A stretch of DNA of 64,000 nt from an uncultured Clostridia bacterium (GTDB lineage: Bacteria; Bacillota; Clostridia; Oscillospirales; Acutalibacteraceae): the NCBI GenBank assembly GCA_937884995.1, contig CAKZZL010000027.1:34529-98528 (forward strand). The letters run 5' to 3'. The position numbers and the translations under genes are program-made. This document shows, one piece after another, positions 1 through 8,023 of this stretch; the first letter of the stretch is position 1, and the number at the start of each line of letters is the position of its first letter. Below the pieces are notes generated by a model. That model made no database searches. It had not been told where the DNA came from and was given only the letters and a program-made list of their open reading frames with translations.

Positions 1-1290
1 GCGGTGATAGTCGGTATCAGCCTTGTTATCAATGATGATTTCATGGCAAGCCTTATGCCTTTCCTCTTAACATATATGATTGCAATAAAAAACTATGACT
101 CTTTTGATATTTTTATGCAATATATCTGGATTGCAATACCTCTTTCCTTGATGATAATTTCTCATTTTGTCTTGTATCGTAAAAAGTATAAGAGAAACAT
201 GACTATAAAGGGGAGTCAATTCAAGCCTATGCTCCTTGTATCATTTGCCATAGTACTTGGAGGTTTCGGCTTTATAAAAAAAGAGGAATTTTTTGCACTG
301 ACATCCGTTTATCACATGATTGCTCTGGGCTTTGGCATGCTTTTGTTATATCTTCTCTTTTATGCCAATATCGATGTTAATCCCAAATATTCGATGATAA
401 ATATGCTTACGCGAATAATGGTAATAGCAGGGCTTTTTGCCTCTTTTATGATAATTTCGCATTATCTCATAAACATAAATTACGTTATAGACAGGATTAC
501 AACCCACAAGTCAATTTATGTCCAATGGCGTAATAATCTTTCGACAATACTTATGATTTGTATTCCCTTTGCTTTTCTTCAGGCAAATAAAAAATCATAC
601 TATACCATTGTCGGATTTATATATTATGCAGCAATACTGCTGACAGGTTCCAGAGGCGGACTGCTGTTTGGCGGTATAGAGCTTGCGATGTGTATAATAA
701 TGTTTGTACTTTATGATACAAGACGCAGACTTGCATATATCTTTATTTGTGCCTGTCTTGCTTTTGCATTCATGATTTTCTCAAGACAATTCTTTGATTT
801 TTTCGGATATACATTTAACAGATTGCTGACTGCATTGAGTGATTTTTTGGCGGGAGAGAGCCAGGAAACAAGAGCAATACATTGTGCCAGAGGGATCAAC
901 GATTTCCTGAATCACCCTATATTCGGAACGGGACTTGGGTATATGGGCAACAGAGATGTTTTTCCGTCTAAAGAATTTGCACTTTGCTGGTATCATTGCG
1001 AAGTTATACAAATACCTGCTTCCTTCGGACTTTTCGGTATAATCGCTTATGTTTATCAGTTTATAAAGAGAAATATACTTTTATGGAAGAAGGCAACTCT
1101 CTTTAATATGACAATTTTCCTTTCATATATAAGTCTGGAAATGATGTCACTTGTTAATCCCGGTATTTTGGCTCCGATACCTTATCTTTTACTCATAACA
1201 ATATTTATGGTAATTGTAGAAAAGTGTGACAAAGGCGAATATCAGGAGAAGATATATATCAGGAAAAAGAAAAAAGAAAGCGAAGAATAA
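1..1290 (+). CDS. O-antigen ligase/polymerase-like membrane protein, 5' truncated
   Basis: The reading frame is open from the first base of the window, so the true start probably lies upstream; a GTG at position 4 is only the first possible internal start. The protein is strongly hydrophobic with about ten membrane segments. A conserved-looking LTGSRGG motif sits near residue 215, and a NHPIFGTGLGY stretch near residue 302 is typical of the Wzy/WaaL O-antigen ligase family, which joins or polymerises lipid-linked glycans on the outer face of the membrane. The C-terminus is short and very basic. A polysaccharide polymerase or ligase role fits the surface-glycopolymer genes elsewhere in the window, but the substrate cannot be read from sequence. 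No clear terminator follows. Confidence 0.7.
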   Translation, partial: AVIVGISLVINDDFMASLMPFLLTYMIAIKNYDSFDIFMQYIWIAIPLSLMIISHFVLYRKKYKRNMTIKGSQFKPMLLVSFAIVLGGFGFIKKEEFFALTSVYHMIALGFGMLLLYLLFYANIDVNPKYSMINMLTRIMVIAGLFASFMIISHYLININYVIDRITTHKSIYVQWRNNLSTILMICIPFAFLQANKKSYYTIVGFIYYAAILLTGSRGGLLFGGIELAMCIIMFVLYDTRRRLAYIFICACLAFAFMIFSRQFFDFFGYTFNRLLTALSDFLAGESQETRAIHCARGINDFLNHPIFGTGLGYMGNRDVFPSKEFALCWYHCEVIQIPASFGLFGIIAYVYQFIKRNILLWKKATLFNMTIFLSYISLEMMSLVNPGILAPIPYLLLITIFMVIVEKCDKGEYQEKIYIRKKKKESEE

Positions 1291-1363
1291 CTGTATTCAC
1301 TCAGATTATGTCCGAATTTTGCCTGAAACAGACCGGCTGGCTTATCTAAGAGAAAAATAAAAC

Positions 1364-1392
1364 TTGACTTTAAGTCAAACTATTGATATAAT
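1364..1392 (+). promoter_or_regulatory. Promoter of rpsF-ssb-rpsR
   Basis: TTGACT (1364-1369), a 17-base spacer and TATAAT (1387-1392). Transcription would start near 1399 and give a leader of about 75 bases before rpsF. Confidence 0.8.
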
Positions 1393-1401
1393 TCATATTT
1401 G

Positions 1402-1449
1402 CCGCTATGATTTGCGGTATTCCTTCCCCTTAAGATGACATCTAAGGGG
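1402..1449 (+). promoter_or_regulatory. Structured rpsF leader, candidate S6:S18 autoregulatory RNA
   Basis: Two hairpins lie between promoter and ribosome site: a small one (CCGC 1402-1405 with GCGG 1414-1417) and a strong one (1426-1436 with 1440-1449, ten pairs, one bulged A, three-base loop). No U-tract follows, so it is not a terminator. Many bacteria carry an S6:S18-binding leader before rpsF; position and structure fit, but I did not verify the conserved core. Confidence 0.4.
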
Positions 1450-1474
1450 CAGAGTCCATAAGGAGGTAAAAAAC

Positions 1475-1753
1475 ATGTCAAAGTATGAAACCATTCTTGT
1501 CTTCTCAGTAAATGAAGGCGATGAAAAGGCAGCAGAACTCGTTGAGAAGTTTAAGGCTCTTATCGAGGCAAACGGTACACTTGAGAGTGTCGATGAGTGG
1601 GGAAAGAGAAAGCTCGCTTACCTTATTAATGATGAGGCAGAGGGCTATTATGCTCTTTATAATTTTGAAAGCGAATCTGCATTCCCGGCTGAACTCGAGC
1701 GTATTGCAAAGATCACTGACGGTGTTCTCCGCTCATTGGTCGTTAAGAAGTAA
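1475..1753 (+). CDS. rpsF: 30S ribosomal protein S6
   Basis: A 92-residue protein, the usual length for bacterial S6, beginning MSKYETILV with the family alternation of beta strands and helices and an internal DEWGKRKLAY motif. S6 binds 16S rRNA in the platform of the small subunit as a heterodimer with S18, whose gene lies two genes downstream. An AAGGAGG ribosome site precedes the ATG by a normal distance. The order rpsF-ssb-rpsR is widely conserved in Firmicutes and makes the call secure. Confidence 0.97.
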   Translation: MSKYETILVFSVNEGDEKAAELVEKFKALIEANGTLESVDEWGKRKLAYLINDEAEGYYALYNFESESAFPAELERIAKITDGVLRSLVVKK

Positions 1754-1766
1754 TCGGAGGTATGTT

Positions 1767-2240
1767 ATGATAAATCATGCAGTAATTATGGGCAGATTAA
1801 CAACAGACCCTGAACTTCGTACAACACAGACAGGTGTTTCAGTTACATCTTTTACAGTAGCCGTTGAGCGCTCATTCAAGAGCGGCGGAGAAAGACAGAC
1901 AGATTTTATCAATTGTGTTGCTTGGCGTAACACTGCTGATTTTGTGTCTAATTATTTCCACAAGGGCCAGATGATTGCAGTTGAAGGATCAATCCAGACA
2001 CGCACTTATGAAGATAATAACGGAAACAAGCGTTATGTAGTTGAAATAGTTGCTAGCAACGTTTCTTTTTGCGGCAGCAAAAATGAAAATGCAGGTAGCG
2101 CAGCTGCTCCATCACAAGATTCAGCTCCGACAGCATCTTATCAAAGTACGGATGCAGGAAGTTTTTCTGTTCTTCCGGATGAGGATTCACAGGCATTCCC
2201 ATCATTTAACGAAGAAGACGATGAAAATCTTCCATTCTAA
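1767..2240 (+). CDS. ssb: Single-stranded DNA-binding protein
   Basis: A 157-residue protein starting MINHAVIMGRLT; the frame is open further upstream but this ATG has a well placed CGGAGG and the family N-terminus. Residues 1-110 form the OB fold (GRLTTDPELR, TDFINCVAW). A flexible Ser/Ala/Gln/Asp-rich tail follows and ends in the acidic tip DENLPF, the docking peptide for replication and repair partners. It coats single-stranded DNA during replication, recombination and repair. It is translated from the same mRNA as S6 and S18, 13 bases after the rpsF stop. Confidence 0.97.
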   Translation: MINHAVIMGRLTTDPELRTTQTGVSVTSFTVAVERSFKSGGERQTDFINCVAWRNTADFVSNYFHKGQMIAVEGSIQTRTYEDNNGNKRYVVEIVASNVSFCGSKNENAGSAAAPSQDSAPTASYQSTDAGSFSVLPDEDSQAFPSFNEEDDENLPF

Positions 2241-2267
2241 TTTCACTAACATCAGGAGGACAATATA

Positions 2268-2510
2268 ATGGCTTACGAAAAAGGTGCAAGACCAGCAAGA
2301 AGACCACGTAAAAAGGTATGTGCATTTTGTGTTGAAAAAATTGATAAAATCGATTACAAAGATGCAGCTAAACTTCGTCGTTACACATCTGAAAGAGCAA
2401 AGATTTTGCCTCGCAGAGTAACAGGCACATGTGCATATCATCAGAGAGAACTTACAACTGCCATCAAGAGAGCAAGACAGATTGCAATTCTCCCATATAC
2501 AAGTGACTAA
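2268..2510 (+). CDS. rpsR: 30S ribosomal protein S18
   Basis: An 80-residue, very basic protein with the S18 core: an N-terminal Arg/Lys-rich arm, CAFC near residue 21, IDYKD and a C-terminal KRARQIAILPY. S18 pairs with S6 on the small-subunit platform. AGGAGG precedes the ATG. It is the last gene of the rpsF operon; the terminator begins a few bases after its stop. The CxxC pair plus a later Cys suggests a zinc-binding S18 variant, which is an inference. Confidence 0.97.
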   Translation: MAYEKGARPARRPRKKVCAFCVEKIDKIDYKDAAKLRRYTSERAKILPRRVTGTCAYHQRELTTAIKRARQIAILPYTSD

Positions 2511-2516
2511 ATGAAA

Positions 2517-2538
2517 GGGGACCGGAGGGTCCCTTTTT
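2517..2538 (+). terminator. Terminator after rpsR
   Basis: GGGACC (2518-2523) pairs with GGTCCC (2528-2533) across a four-base loop and is followed by five T. Confidence 0.85.
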
Positions 2539-2562
2539 GTGCCTTTCAACGACTTTGTTTTG

Positions 2563-2592
2563 TTGACTTTTATATCTTCATAATGATATAAT
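2563..2592 (+). promoter_or_regulatory. Promoter of fba
   Basis: TTGACT (2563-2568), 18-base spacer, TATAAT (2587-2592); the ATG follows at 2630. Confidence 0.75.
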
Positions 2593-2629
2593 TGCTTTTA
2601 GATTTTTTATATAAGGAGTGTATAAAATT

Positions 2630-3565
2630 ATGCCATTAGTAACAACAACTGAAATGTTCAAAAAAGCATATGAGGGAGGATACTCCATAGGTGCTTTTAA
2701 CGTAAATAATATGGAAATAATTCAGGGTATTACAAGAGCTGCAAAAAAGATGAATGCACCGGTTATTCTTCAATGCTCATCAGGCGCAAGGAAGTATGCA
2801 TCTCATGATTATCTTGTAGCTATGGTTAAGGCTGCAGCAGAAGAGACAGGACTTCCTATAGCTCTTCACCTTGACCACGGCCCTGACTTTGAAACATGCA
2901 AGTCATGTATAGACGGCGGATTTACATCGGTTATGATCGATGGTTCATCTCTTCCTTATGAGGAAAACATCGCTTTGACTAAAAAGGTCGTTGACTATGC
3001 ACATGCACACGGCGTTGTAGTTGAGGGAGAACTCGGCACACTCGCAGGTGTTGAAGACGATGTAGTTGTTGAGGCAGGTAATGAATCATATACAAGACCG
3101 GAGCAGGTTGAAGATTTCGTTAAGAGAACAGGTGTTGATTCTCTTGCAATAGCTATCGGAACATCTCATGGCGCATATAAATTTAAGCCGGGCCAGAAAC
3201 CACAGCTTCGTTTCGATATTCTTGAAGAAGTTGAAAAGAGACTTCCCGGATTCCCGATAGTTCTCCATGGCGCAAGTTCTGTTAACCAGGATGACATCAA
3301 GACTATTAATGAATTCGGCGGACAGATGCCTGATGCTATAGGTATTCCGGAAGAAATGCTCAGAAAAGCTTCTTCAATGGCGGTTTGCAAAATAAACGTA
3401 GACTCCGATATCCGTATAGCAATGACAGCAGCAATACGTAAGCATTTTGCTGAAAATCCGACTCATTTTGACCCTAGACAATATCTTACTCCTGCACGTG
3501 ATGCAATCGAAGCTGTTGTATCACATAAGATCGAGACTGTTTTCGGCTCAAAAGATAAAGCATAA
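2630..3565 (+). CDS. fba: Class II fructose-1,6-bisphosphate aldolase
   Basis: A 311-residue zinc-dependent aldolase that interconverts fructose 1,6-bisphosphate with dihydroxyacetone phosphate and glyceraldehyde 3-phosphate in glycolysis and gluconeogenesis. A GTG start 12 bases upstream is possible in frame, but the ATG giving MPLVTTTEMF matches the family N-terminus and sits nine bases after AAGGAG. Visible signatures are GAFNVNN, LHLDHGPDFETC (zinc and substrate site), EGELGTLAG and VLHGASSV. It stands alone, with its own promoter and terminator. Gene length is that of the short class II type found in Gram-positives. Confidence 0.95.
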   Translation: MPLVTTTEMFKKAYEGGYSIGAFNVNNMEIIQGITRAAKKMNAPVILQCSSGARKYASHDYLVAMVKAAAEETGLPIALHLDHGPDFETCKSCIDGGFTSVMIDGSSLPYEENIALTKKVVDYAHAHGVVVEGELGTLAGVEDDVVVEAGNESYTRPEQVEDFVKRTGVDSLAIAIGTSHGAYKFKPGQKPQLRFDILEEVEKRLPGFPIVLHGASSVNQDDIKTINEFGGQMPDAIGIPEEMLRKASSMAVCKINVDSDIRIAMTAAIRKHFAENPTHFDPRQYLTPARDAIEAVVSHKIETVFGSKDKA

Positions 3566-3598
3566 GCCTGACTTATTAAATTGGATATATACTTTGAG

Positions 3599-3628
3599 GA
3601 TGCTTCTCGAAAGAGGAGCATCTTTTTT
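3599..3628 (+). terminator. Terminator after fba
   Basis: A ten-base stem (3599-3608 with 3613-3622, one G-U pair), GAAA loop, then six T. Confidence 0.9.
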
Positions 3629-3646
3629 ATGCGAGAAGATAAATAT

Positions 3647-3690
3647 AAGGCCGTAAGATTCATCACCAAAGCAGCGATGGTTACGGCCTT
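3647..3690 (-). terminator. Terminator of the pyr operon
   Basis: AAGGCCGTAA (3647-3656) is the exact inverse of TTACGGCCTT (3681-3690), 24-base loop, just after pyrI on the minus strand. T-rich flanks are short, so termination may be modest; it could work in both directions. Confidence 0.65.
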
Positions 3691-3703
3691 AAATTTATGA
3701 TAT

Positions 3704-4120
3704 TTACTCGAATTTTGTTTCGCAATAGGCACATCTGTATATGCCGTGCTCTTTATCTGTCAAATTGAATATCTGATCAAGTTCTTGCTCTGTAGATGAT
3801 ATACAGCGCGGGTTTTTACATTTAATGACATTCACAAGTCTTTTTGGAAGCTCGATTTTATGCTTGTCGACCAGCTTTCCGTCTTTAATAAAGCTGACTG
3901 TTGCGCTTGGGTCTGCAAATCCGATAATATCCAAATCAACCGGGATGTCGGCATCAATTTTTATGATATCTTTTTTACCCATTTTACGGCTTGTGACATT
4001 CTTTATGAGCGCAACTGAAACATCCAGGTCATCCAGATGCAGCAGTTCATAAAGCTTCATTCCCTGTCCCGCCGTTATATGATCTATAACTACGCCGTTT
4101 TGAATTGAATCTATTGTCAT
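3704..4120 (-). CDS. pyrI: Aspartate carbamoyltransferase regulatory chain
   Basis: A 138-residue PyrI. The N-terminal half carries the nucleotide-binding fold (TIDSIQNGVVIDHI, KNVTSRKMGKKDIIKI) and the C-terminal half a zinc site with CKNPRC and later CAYC. In enterobacteria PyrI binds CTP and ATP and confers allostery on PyrB; all four zinc ligands are present, so assembly with PyrB is expected. It overlaps pyrB by four bases in an ATGA junction, which favours translational coupling and fixed stoichiometry. It is the last gene of the seven-gene operon. Confidence 0.95.
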   Translation of the reverse strand: MTIDSIQNGVVIDHITAGQGMKLYELLHLDDLDVSVALIKNVTSRKMGKKDIIKIDADIPVDLDIIGFADPSATVSFIKDGKLVDKHKIELPKRLVNVIKCKNPRCISSTEQELDQIFNLTDKEHGIYRCAYCETKFE

Positions 4121-5040
4121 ATTGTTCCCGCCTCTCTGAGAAGTTCAAGGATTAATGCCATACGCATATATTTTCCGTTCAAGACCTGCTTGAAATAGCA
4201 TGCCCTGGAATCATCATCGATTGCAACGCTTATTTCATTTACTCTCGGCAGGGGATGCATTACGGACAAATCCTTTTTTGCTTTTGCAAGTTTGTCGGGA
4301 GTAAGTATATAGCTGTCTTTAAGCCTTAAATAATCCTCTTCATTGAAGAAACGTTCTCTCTGCACCCTGGTCATATAAAGTATATCAAGAGAGGGTATGG
4401 ACTTATCAAGATCAGTAGTCTGCGTATATGGTATCTTATTTGCACGCAGGAGATCTTTTTTTACATAACTCGGAAGTTTCAACTCTTCAGGAGAAATAAG
4501 AACAAACTTGATATTTTCATATCTTGATAGTGCATTTATGAGAGAGTGTACGGTTCTTCCGAATTTCAAATCCCCGCAAAGCCCTATAGTAAGGTTGTCA
4601 AAATGTCCCTTTTCACGATATATTGTCAGAAGGTCCGCAAGTGTTTGCGTAGGATGGCAATGACCGCCGTCTCCTGCATTTATTACAGGTATTGTCGCAT
4701 TGTTTGCGGCGACAAGTGCTGCGCCCTCCTTAGGATGGCGCATTGCAATAATATCTGCATAGCAGCTGACGGTCTTTGCTGTGTCTGCGACACTTTCACC
4801 CTTGGCTGCCGATGATGACATAGCATCGGTCATGGATATTACATGACCTCCGAGTTCATACATGGCTGCCTCGAAGCTCATCCTTGTACGTGTCGAAGGT
4901 TCAAAAAACAATGTTGCAAGTTTTTTGCCGTCACATACATGCGCATATTTTTGCGGATTTTCAATAATGTCATTTGCGAGATTGATTAAATCTTCAAGTT
5001 CCTGTGTTGAAAAATCAACAATATCAATAATGCTTCTCAT
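4117..5040 (-). CDS. pyrB: Aspartate carbamoyltransferase catalytic chain
   Basis: A 307-residue transcarbamylase that condenses carbamoyl phosphate and aspartate, the first committed step to UMP. The carbamoyl-phosphate loop FFEPSTRTRMSFE is at about residues 45-57; GDGGHCHPTQTL is near residue 120 and HPLPRVNEI near residue 260. The SSSAAKGES loop, which reaches into the neighbouring active site, is near residue 77. The start is four bases after the pyrE stop. With PyrI alongside it probably forms the regulated PyrBI holoenzyme. No carAB genes are in the window to supply carbamoyl phosphate. Confidence 0.96.
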   Translation of the reverse strand: MRSIIDIVDFSTQELEDLINLANDIIENPQKYAHVCDGKKLATLFFEPSTRTRMSFEAAMYELGGHVISMTDAMSSSAAKGESVADTAKTVSCYADIIAMRHPKEGAALVAANNATIPVINAGDGGHCHPTQTLADLLTIYREKGHFDNLTIGLCGDLKFGRTVHSLINALSRYENIKFVLISPEELKLPSYVKKDLLRANKIPYTQTTDLDKSIPSLDILYMTRVQRERFFNEEDYLRLKDSYILTPDKLAKAKKDLSVMHPLPRVNEISVAIDDDSRACYFKQVLNGKYMRMALILELLREAGTI

Positions 5041-5044
5041 TCTT

Positions 5045-5680
5045 TTATCCTATCCAGCTTTCATCTGATGGGTTGTTTCTGAATTTAATAAGCCTTGAAA
5101 TATCCTCATCTTTTATATATCCTTCTTGGGCTGCGATTTTTGTTATGGAGTCAAAATCTGTGAGAGATATATTCTTTACATCTGCTTCTTTCAATCTGTC
5201 AATGCCTTTTTGCATACCGTATGTGAAGATGGATACAATACCTAAAACATCTGCGCCTGCTTTTCTCAATACATCAACGACCTCAAGAACGCTTCCGCCG
5301 GTTGAAATCAAATCTTCAACAACAACGACCTTCTGTCCGGCCTCCAGTTTGCCTTCTATCTGGTTTTGCCTTCCATGGTCCTTGGCGCCTGAACGGACAT
5401 AACCCATAGGTAAGTCCATAATATGTGCTGTGATTGCGGCATGCGCTATTCCCGCAGTTGAGGTTCCCATAAGAACCTGGACATCGGGATAATTCTCTTT
5501 AATCAGCTGAGCAAGTCCGTTTTCCACATCAGTTCTCACTTTTGGAGCAGTAAGCGTGAGCCTGTTATCACAATAGATGGGACTCTTGATACCGCTTGCC
5601 CATGTGAAAGGCTCATCCGGTCTGAAAAAGACTGCCTTTATTTCCAAGAGATCTTTTGCGATGATTTCATTAAGATTCAT
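5045..5680 (-). CDS. pyrE: Orotate phosphoribosyltransferase
   Basis: A 211-residue type I phosphoribosyltransferase that turns orotate and PRPP into orotidine monophosphate. The PRPP-binding motif VVVVEDLISTGGS spans residues 118-130, and the family segments FTWASGIKSPIYCDNR (about 25-40) and YVRSGAKDHG (about 94-103) are present. It lies 11 bases after pyrF and four bases before pyrB, inside the operon. Confidence 0.95.
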   Translation of the reverse strand: MNLNEIIAKDLLEIKAVFFRPDEPFTWASGIKSPIYCDNRLTLTAPKVRTDVENGLAQLIKENYPDVQVLMGTSTAGIAHAAITAHIMDLPMGYVRSGAKDHGRQNQIEGKLEAGQKVVVVEDLISTGGSVLEVVDVLRKAGADVLGIVSIFTYGMQKGIDRLKEADVKNISLTDFDSITKIAAQEGYIKDEDISRLIKFRNNPSDESWIG

Positions 5681-5691
5681 TGTCTTTTCTC

Positions 5692-6390
5692 CTAATCTAC
5701 AAATTCATTAATGCATCTTTCATATGCCTTCAGAGGATCTTTTGCTGCAGTAATCGGTCTTCCGACAACTATATAGTCAGAACCGGCAACCTTTGCCTGA
5801 AGCGGAGTCATAACCCTTTTCTGGTCGCCGACATCTCCGTCTGCAAATCTTACACCGGGAGTGACAGTCAGAAAATCCTTTCCGCATGCGTCATGAACTT
5901 TCTGAGCCTCAAGCGGAGAACATACTACTCCGTCAAGACCTGCTGTTTTTGCATTCTTTGCATAATGAATAACCACTTTATCAATCGGCTCATGAATGAG
6001 AAGATCGTTTTCCATTGCTTCCTGGTCTGTGGAAGTGAGCTGGGTTACTGCAATGAGCAAAGGTCTTGTGCCGTCAGGACGTATAAGCCCTTCAAGGGCG
6101 GCTTCCATCATCCTCTTTGTGCCGGATGCATGCAGATTACAAATATCAACATCAAGATTTGAAAGTACATTCATAGATTTCTTTACGGTATTCGGTATAT
6201 CATGAAGCTTTAAATCCAGAAATATCTTATGACCTCTTGCTTTTATTTCCTTGATAATTGAAGGTCCTTCGGCATAGAAAAGTTCCATACCGATTTTAAC
6301 AAAAGGCTTTTTATCTCCGAAATTATCAAGAAAGGCAAGCGTTTCTTCCTTACTCGCAAAGTCACATGCTATGATTACATCTCTACCCAT
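5692..6390 (-). CDS. pyrF: Orotidine-5'-phosphate decarboxylase
   Basis: A 232-residue group I OMP decarboxylase producing UMP. The catalytic tetrad motif DLKLHDIPNT is at about residues 59-68 with the essential Asp-Lys-Asp. A TTG nine bases upstream is in frame, but the ATG at 6390 (MGRDVIIACD) has AGGAG nine bases away and is preferred; it makes the gene overlap the pyrD end by eight bases. A Gly-Arg phosphate motif (VVGRPIT) closes the barrel near the C-terminus. Confidence 0.95.
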   Translation of the reverse strand: MGRDVIIACDFASKEETLAFLDNFGDKKPFVKIGMELFYAEGPSIIKEIKARGHKIFLDLKLHDIPNTVKKSMNVLSNLDVDICNLHASGTKRMMEAALEGLIRPDGTRPLLIAVTQLTSTDQEAMENDLLIHEPIDKVVIHYAKNAKTAGLDGVVCSPLEAQKVHDACGKDFLTVTPGVRFADGDVGDQKRVMTPLQAKVAGSDYIVVGRPITAAKDPLKAYERCINEFVD

Positions 6391-7300
6391 TATGTGCAAC
6401 TCCTATAACAGATTTTAATTCTTTTATTCCGTATTTATCCATTGCGGCAGGTAAACTTTCTATTATGTCTTTTGATGCTGAAGGATTAACAAGATTGGCT
6501 GCTCCTATCTGAACAGCGCTGGCTCCGGCCATCATCATTTCAATAACATCATCGGCAGTTGATATCCCGCCCATACCTATTATCGGAACTGAGACTTTTT
6601 CATAAACCTGATAAACCATTCTGAGTGCAAGCGGGAGAACAGCGGGACCTGAGAGCCCGCCGAAAGTATTTGCGAGAATGGGCTTTCTTGTTTTGAGATT
6701 CAGTCTCATGCCTAAAAGTGTATTGATAAGGCTTATGCCGTCAGCACCGGCTTCTTCGCACGCAAGGGCTATGGTGGCAATATCCGTAACATTGGGTGTA
6801 AGTTTTACGATAACAGGCTTACTCACAACTTTTTTTACTTCTTTTACAAGTTTTGCAGCCAGAGATGCATCTGTTCCGAAACTCATTCCGCCGCCGTGAA
6901 CATTAGGACAGCTTATATTGACTTCAAGCCAGCCGACAATGTCTTCTTTATCGAGCTTTTCGCAAGTATATACATAATCTTCGATTGAAAAGCCGCTTAC
7001 GTTCGCCATAACTTTTTTATTAAAGCATTTTTTAAGTTTTGGCAGTTCTTCATTTATAACCTTATCCACTCCGGGATTTTGAAGACCCACACTGTTAAGC
7101 ATGGCCGAAGGACATTCTGCTATTCTCGGAGTCGGATTTCCAAAACGTGGATCCCTGGTGGTTCCCTTGAACGAGAAGGTTCCAAGACAGTTTATGTCAT
7201 ATATTTCGGCAAATTCATATCCGAAACCGAAAGTGCCTGATGCCGGTATTACCGGATTGTCCAGCTCAAGTCCGCACAGATTCACACTCAGTCTTCCCAT
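6383..7300 (-). CDS. pyrD: Dihydroorotate dehydrogenase B, catalytic subunit
   Basis: A 305-residue FMN barrel enzyme oxidising dihydroorotate to orotate. Class 1B is indicated by the catalytic cysteine in NISCPNVHGGG (C131), the short N-terminus without membrane helices, and the adjoining pyrK. The FMN phosphate-binding region IIGMGGIST is near residue 240. It overlaps the end of pyrK by 13 bases, consistent with co-translation of the two subunits. With PyrK it passes electrons to NAD rather than to quinone or fumarate. Confidence 0.95.
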   Translation of the reverse strand: MGRLSVNLCGLELDNPVIPASGTFGFGYEFAEIYDINCLGTFSFKGTTRDPRFGNPTPRIAECPSAMLNSVGLQNPGVDKVINEELPKLKKCFNKKVMANVSGFSIEDYVYTCEKLDKEDIVGWLEVNISCPNVHGGGMSFGTDASLAAKLVKEVKKVVSKPVIVKLTPNVTDIATIALACEEAGADGISLINTLLGMRLNLKTRKPILANTFGGLSGPAVLPLALRMVYQVYEKVSVPIIGMGGISTADDVIEMMMAGASAVQIGAANLVNPSASKDIIESLPAAMDKYGIKELKSVIGVAHNG

Positions 7301-8022
7301 AATATTTCTTCCTTTCTGAGAACCGGACCATCCTTACATATCCGTTTATATCCGGTCAGGGTCTTGCATGAACAACCCATGCAGGCACCGAAACCGCAAC
7401 CCATACGTTCTTCAAAACTGAATTGACCGCTTGTCTTCATATTTGTATATACCGCTTTGAGCATAGGCTCCGGCCCGCATGTATAGATGTAACTGTAATC
7501 AAGCTCCATTGCGTCCGTTACAAATCCTTTTATGCCATATGAACCATCAACGGTTGTAATATATACATCTGCTCCGAGTTTTTTGAACTCATCTTCACAA
7601 AAAATTTCATTTTTCTTGTTAAAACCGAGTATAACGGTGACACTCTTTCCTTGCTCTATGAGTTTTTTTGCAAGTAAGTAGAGCGGTGGGACACCGACAC
7701 CTCCGCCAATGAGCAGGGGCTTGTCTTTGGAAAGTGTAAGATCATAGCCGTTTCCGAGGCCTGTAAGAGCATATATATTTTGTCCCCGAGTCATTTCGGA
7801 CATGGCTTTCGTCCCGGCTCCCACAATCTTATATATTATACTAAACGACTTTTCATCTTTGTCATATACAGATATGGGACGGCGCAGAAAGAACCCGTCA
7901 ATTCGTATGTTGACAAACTGACCCGGAGCTTTGATGTCGGATACATCACCTAAAAGTTTCATCCTGTATACCGAGTCTGTCAAAGCAATATTTTCTTCAA
8001 TCTTAAAATCAGAATCTTTCAT
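7288..8022 (-). CDS. pyrK: Dihydroorotate dehydrogenase B, electron-transfer subunit
   Basis: A 244-residue ferredoxin-reductase-like subunit. FAD-binding RRPISVYD is near residue 48, a nucleotide-binding LLIGGGVGVPP near residue 103 and TCGPEPML near residue 181. The C-terminal [2Fe-2S] ligands are C209, C214, C217 and C229, with an extra C219. It relays electrons from the FMN of PyrD through the cluster and FAD to NAD. Starts one base after the pyrC stop. Confidence 0.95.
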   Translation of the reverse strand: MKDSDFKIEENIALTDSVYRMKLLGDVSDIKAPGQFVNIRIDGFFLRRPISVYDKDEKSFSIIYKIVGAGTKAMSEMTRGQNIYALTGLGNGYDLTLSKDKPLLIGGGVGVPPLYLLAKKLIEQGKSVTVILGFNKKNEIFCEDEFKKLGADVYITTVDGSYGIKGFVTDAMELDYSYIYTCGPEPMLKAVYTNMKTSGQFSFEERMGCGFGACMGCSCKTLTGYKRICKDGPVLRKEEILWED

Positions 8023-8023
8023 T

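Noticed and set aside
1512..1766. Upstream extension of the ssb frame through rpsF
   Set aside because: It overlaps rpsF in another frame; the SSB family N-terminus and ribosome site are at 1767.
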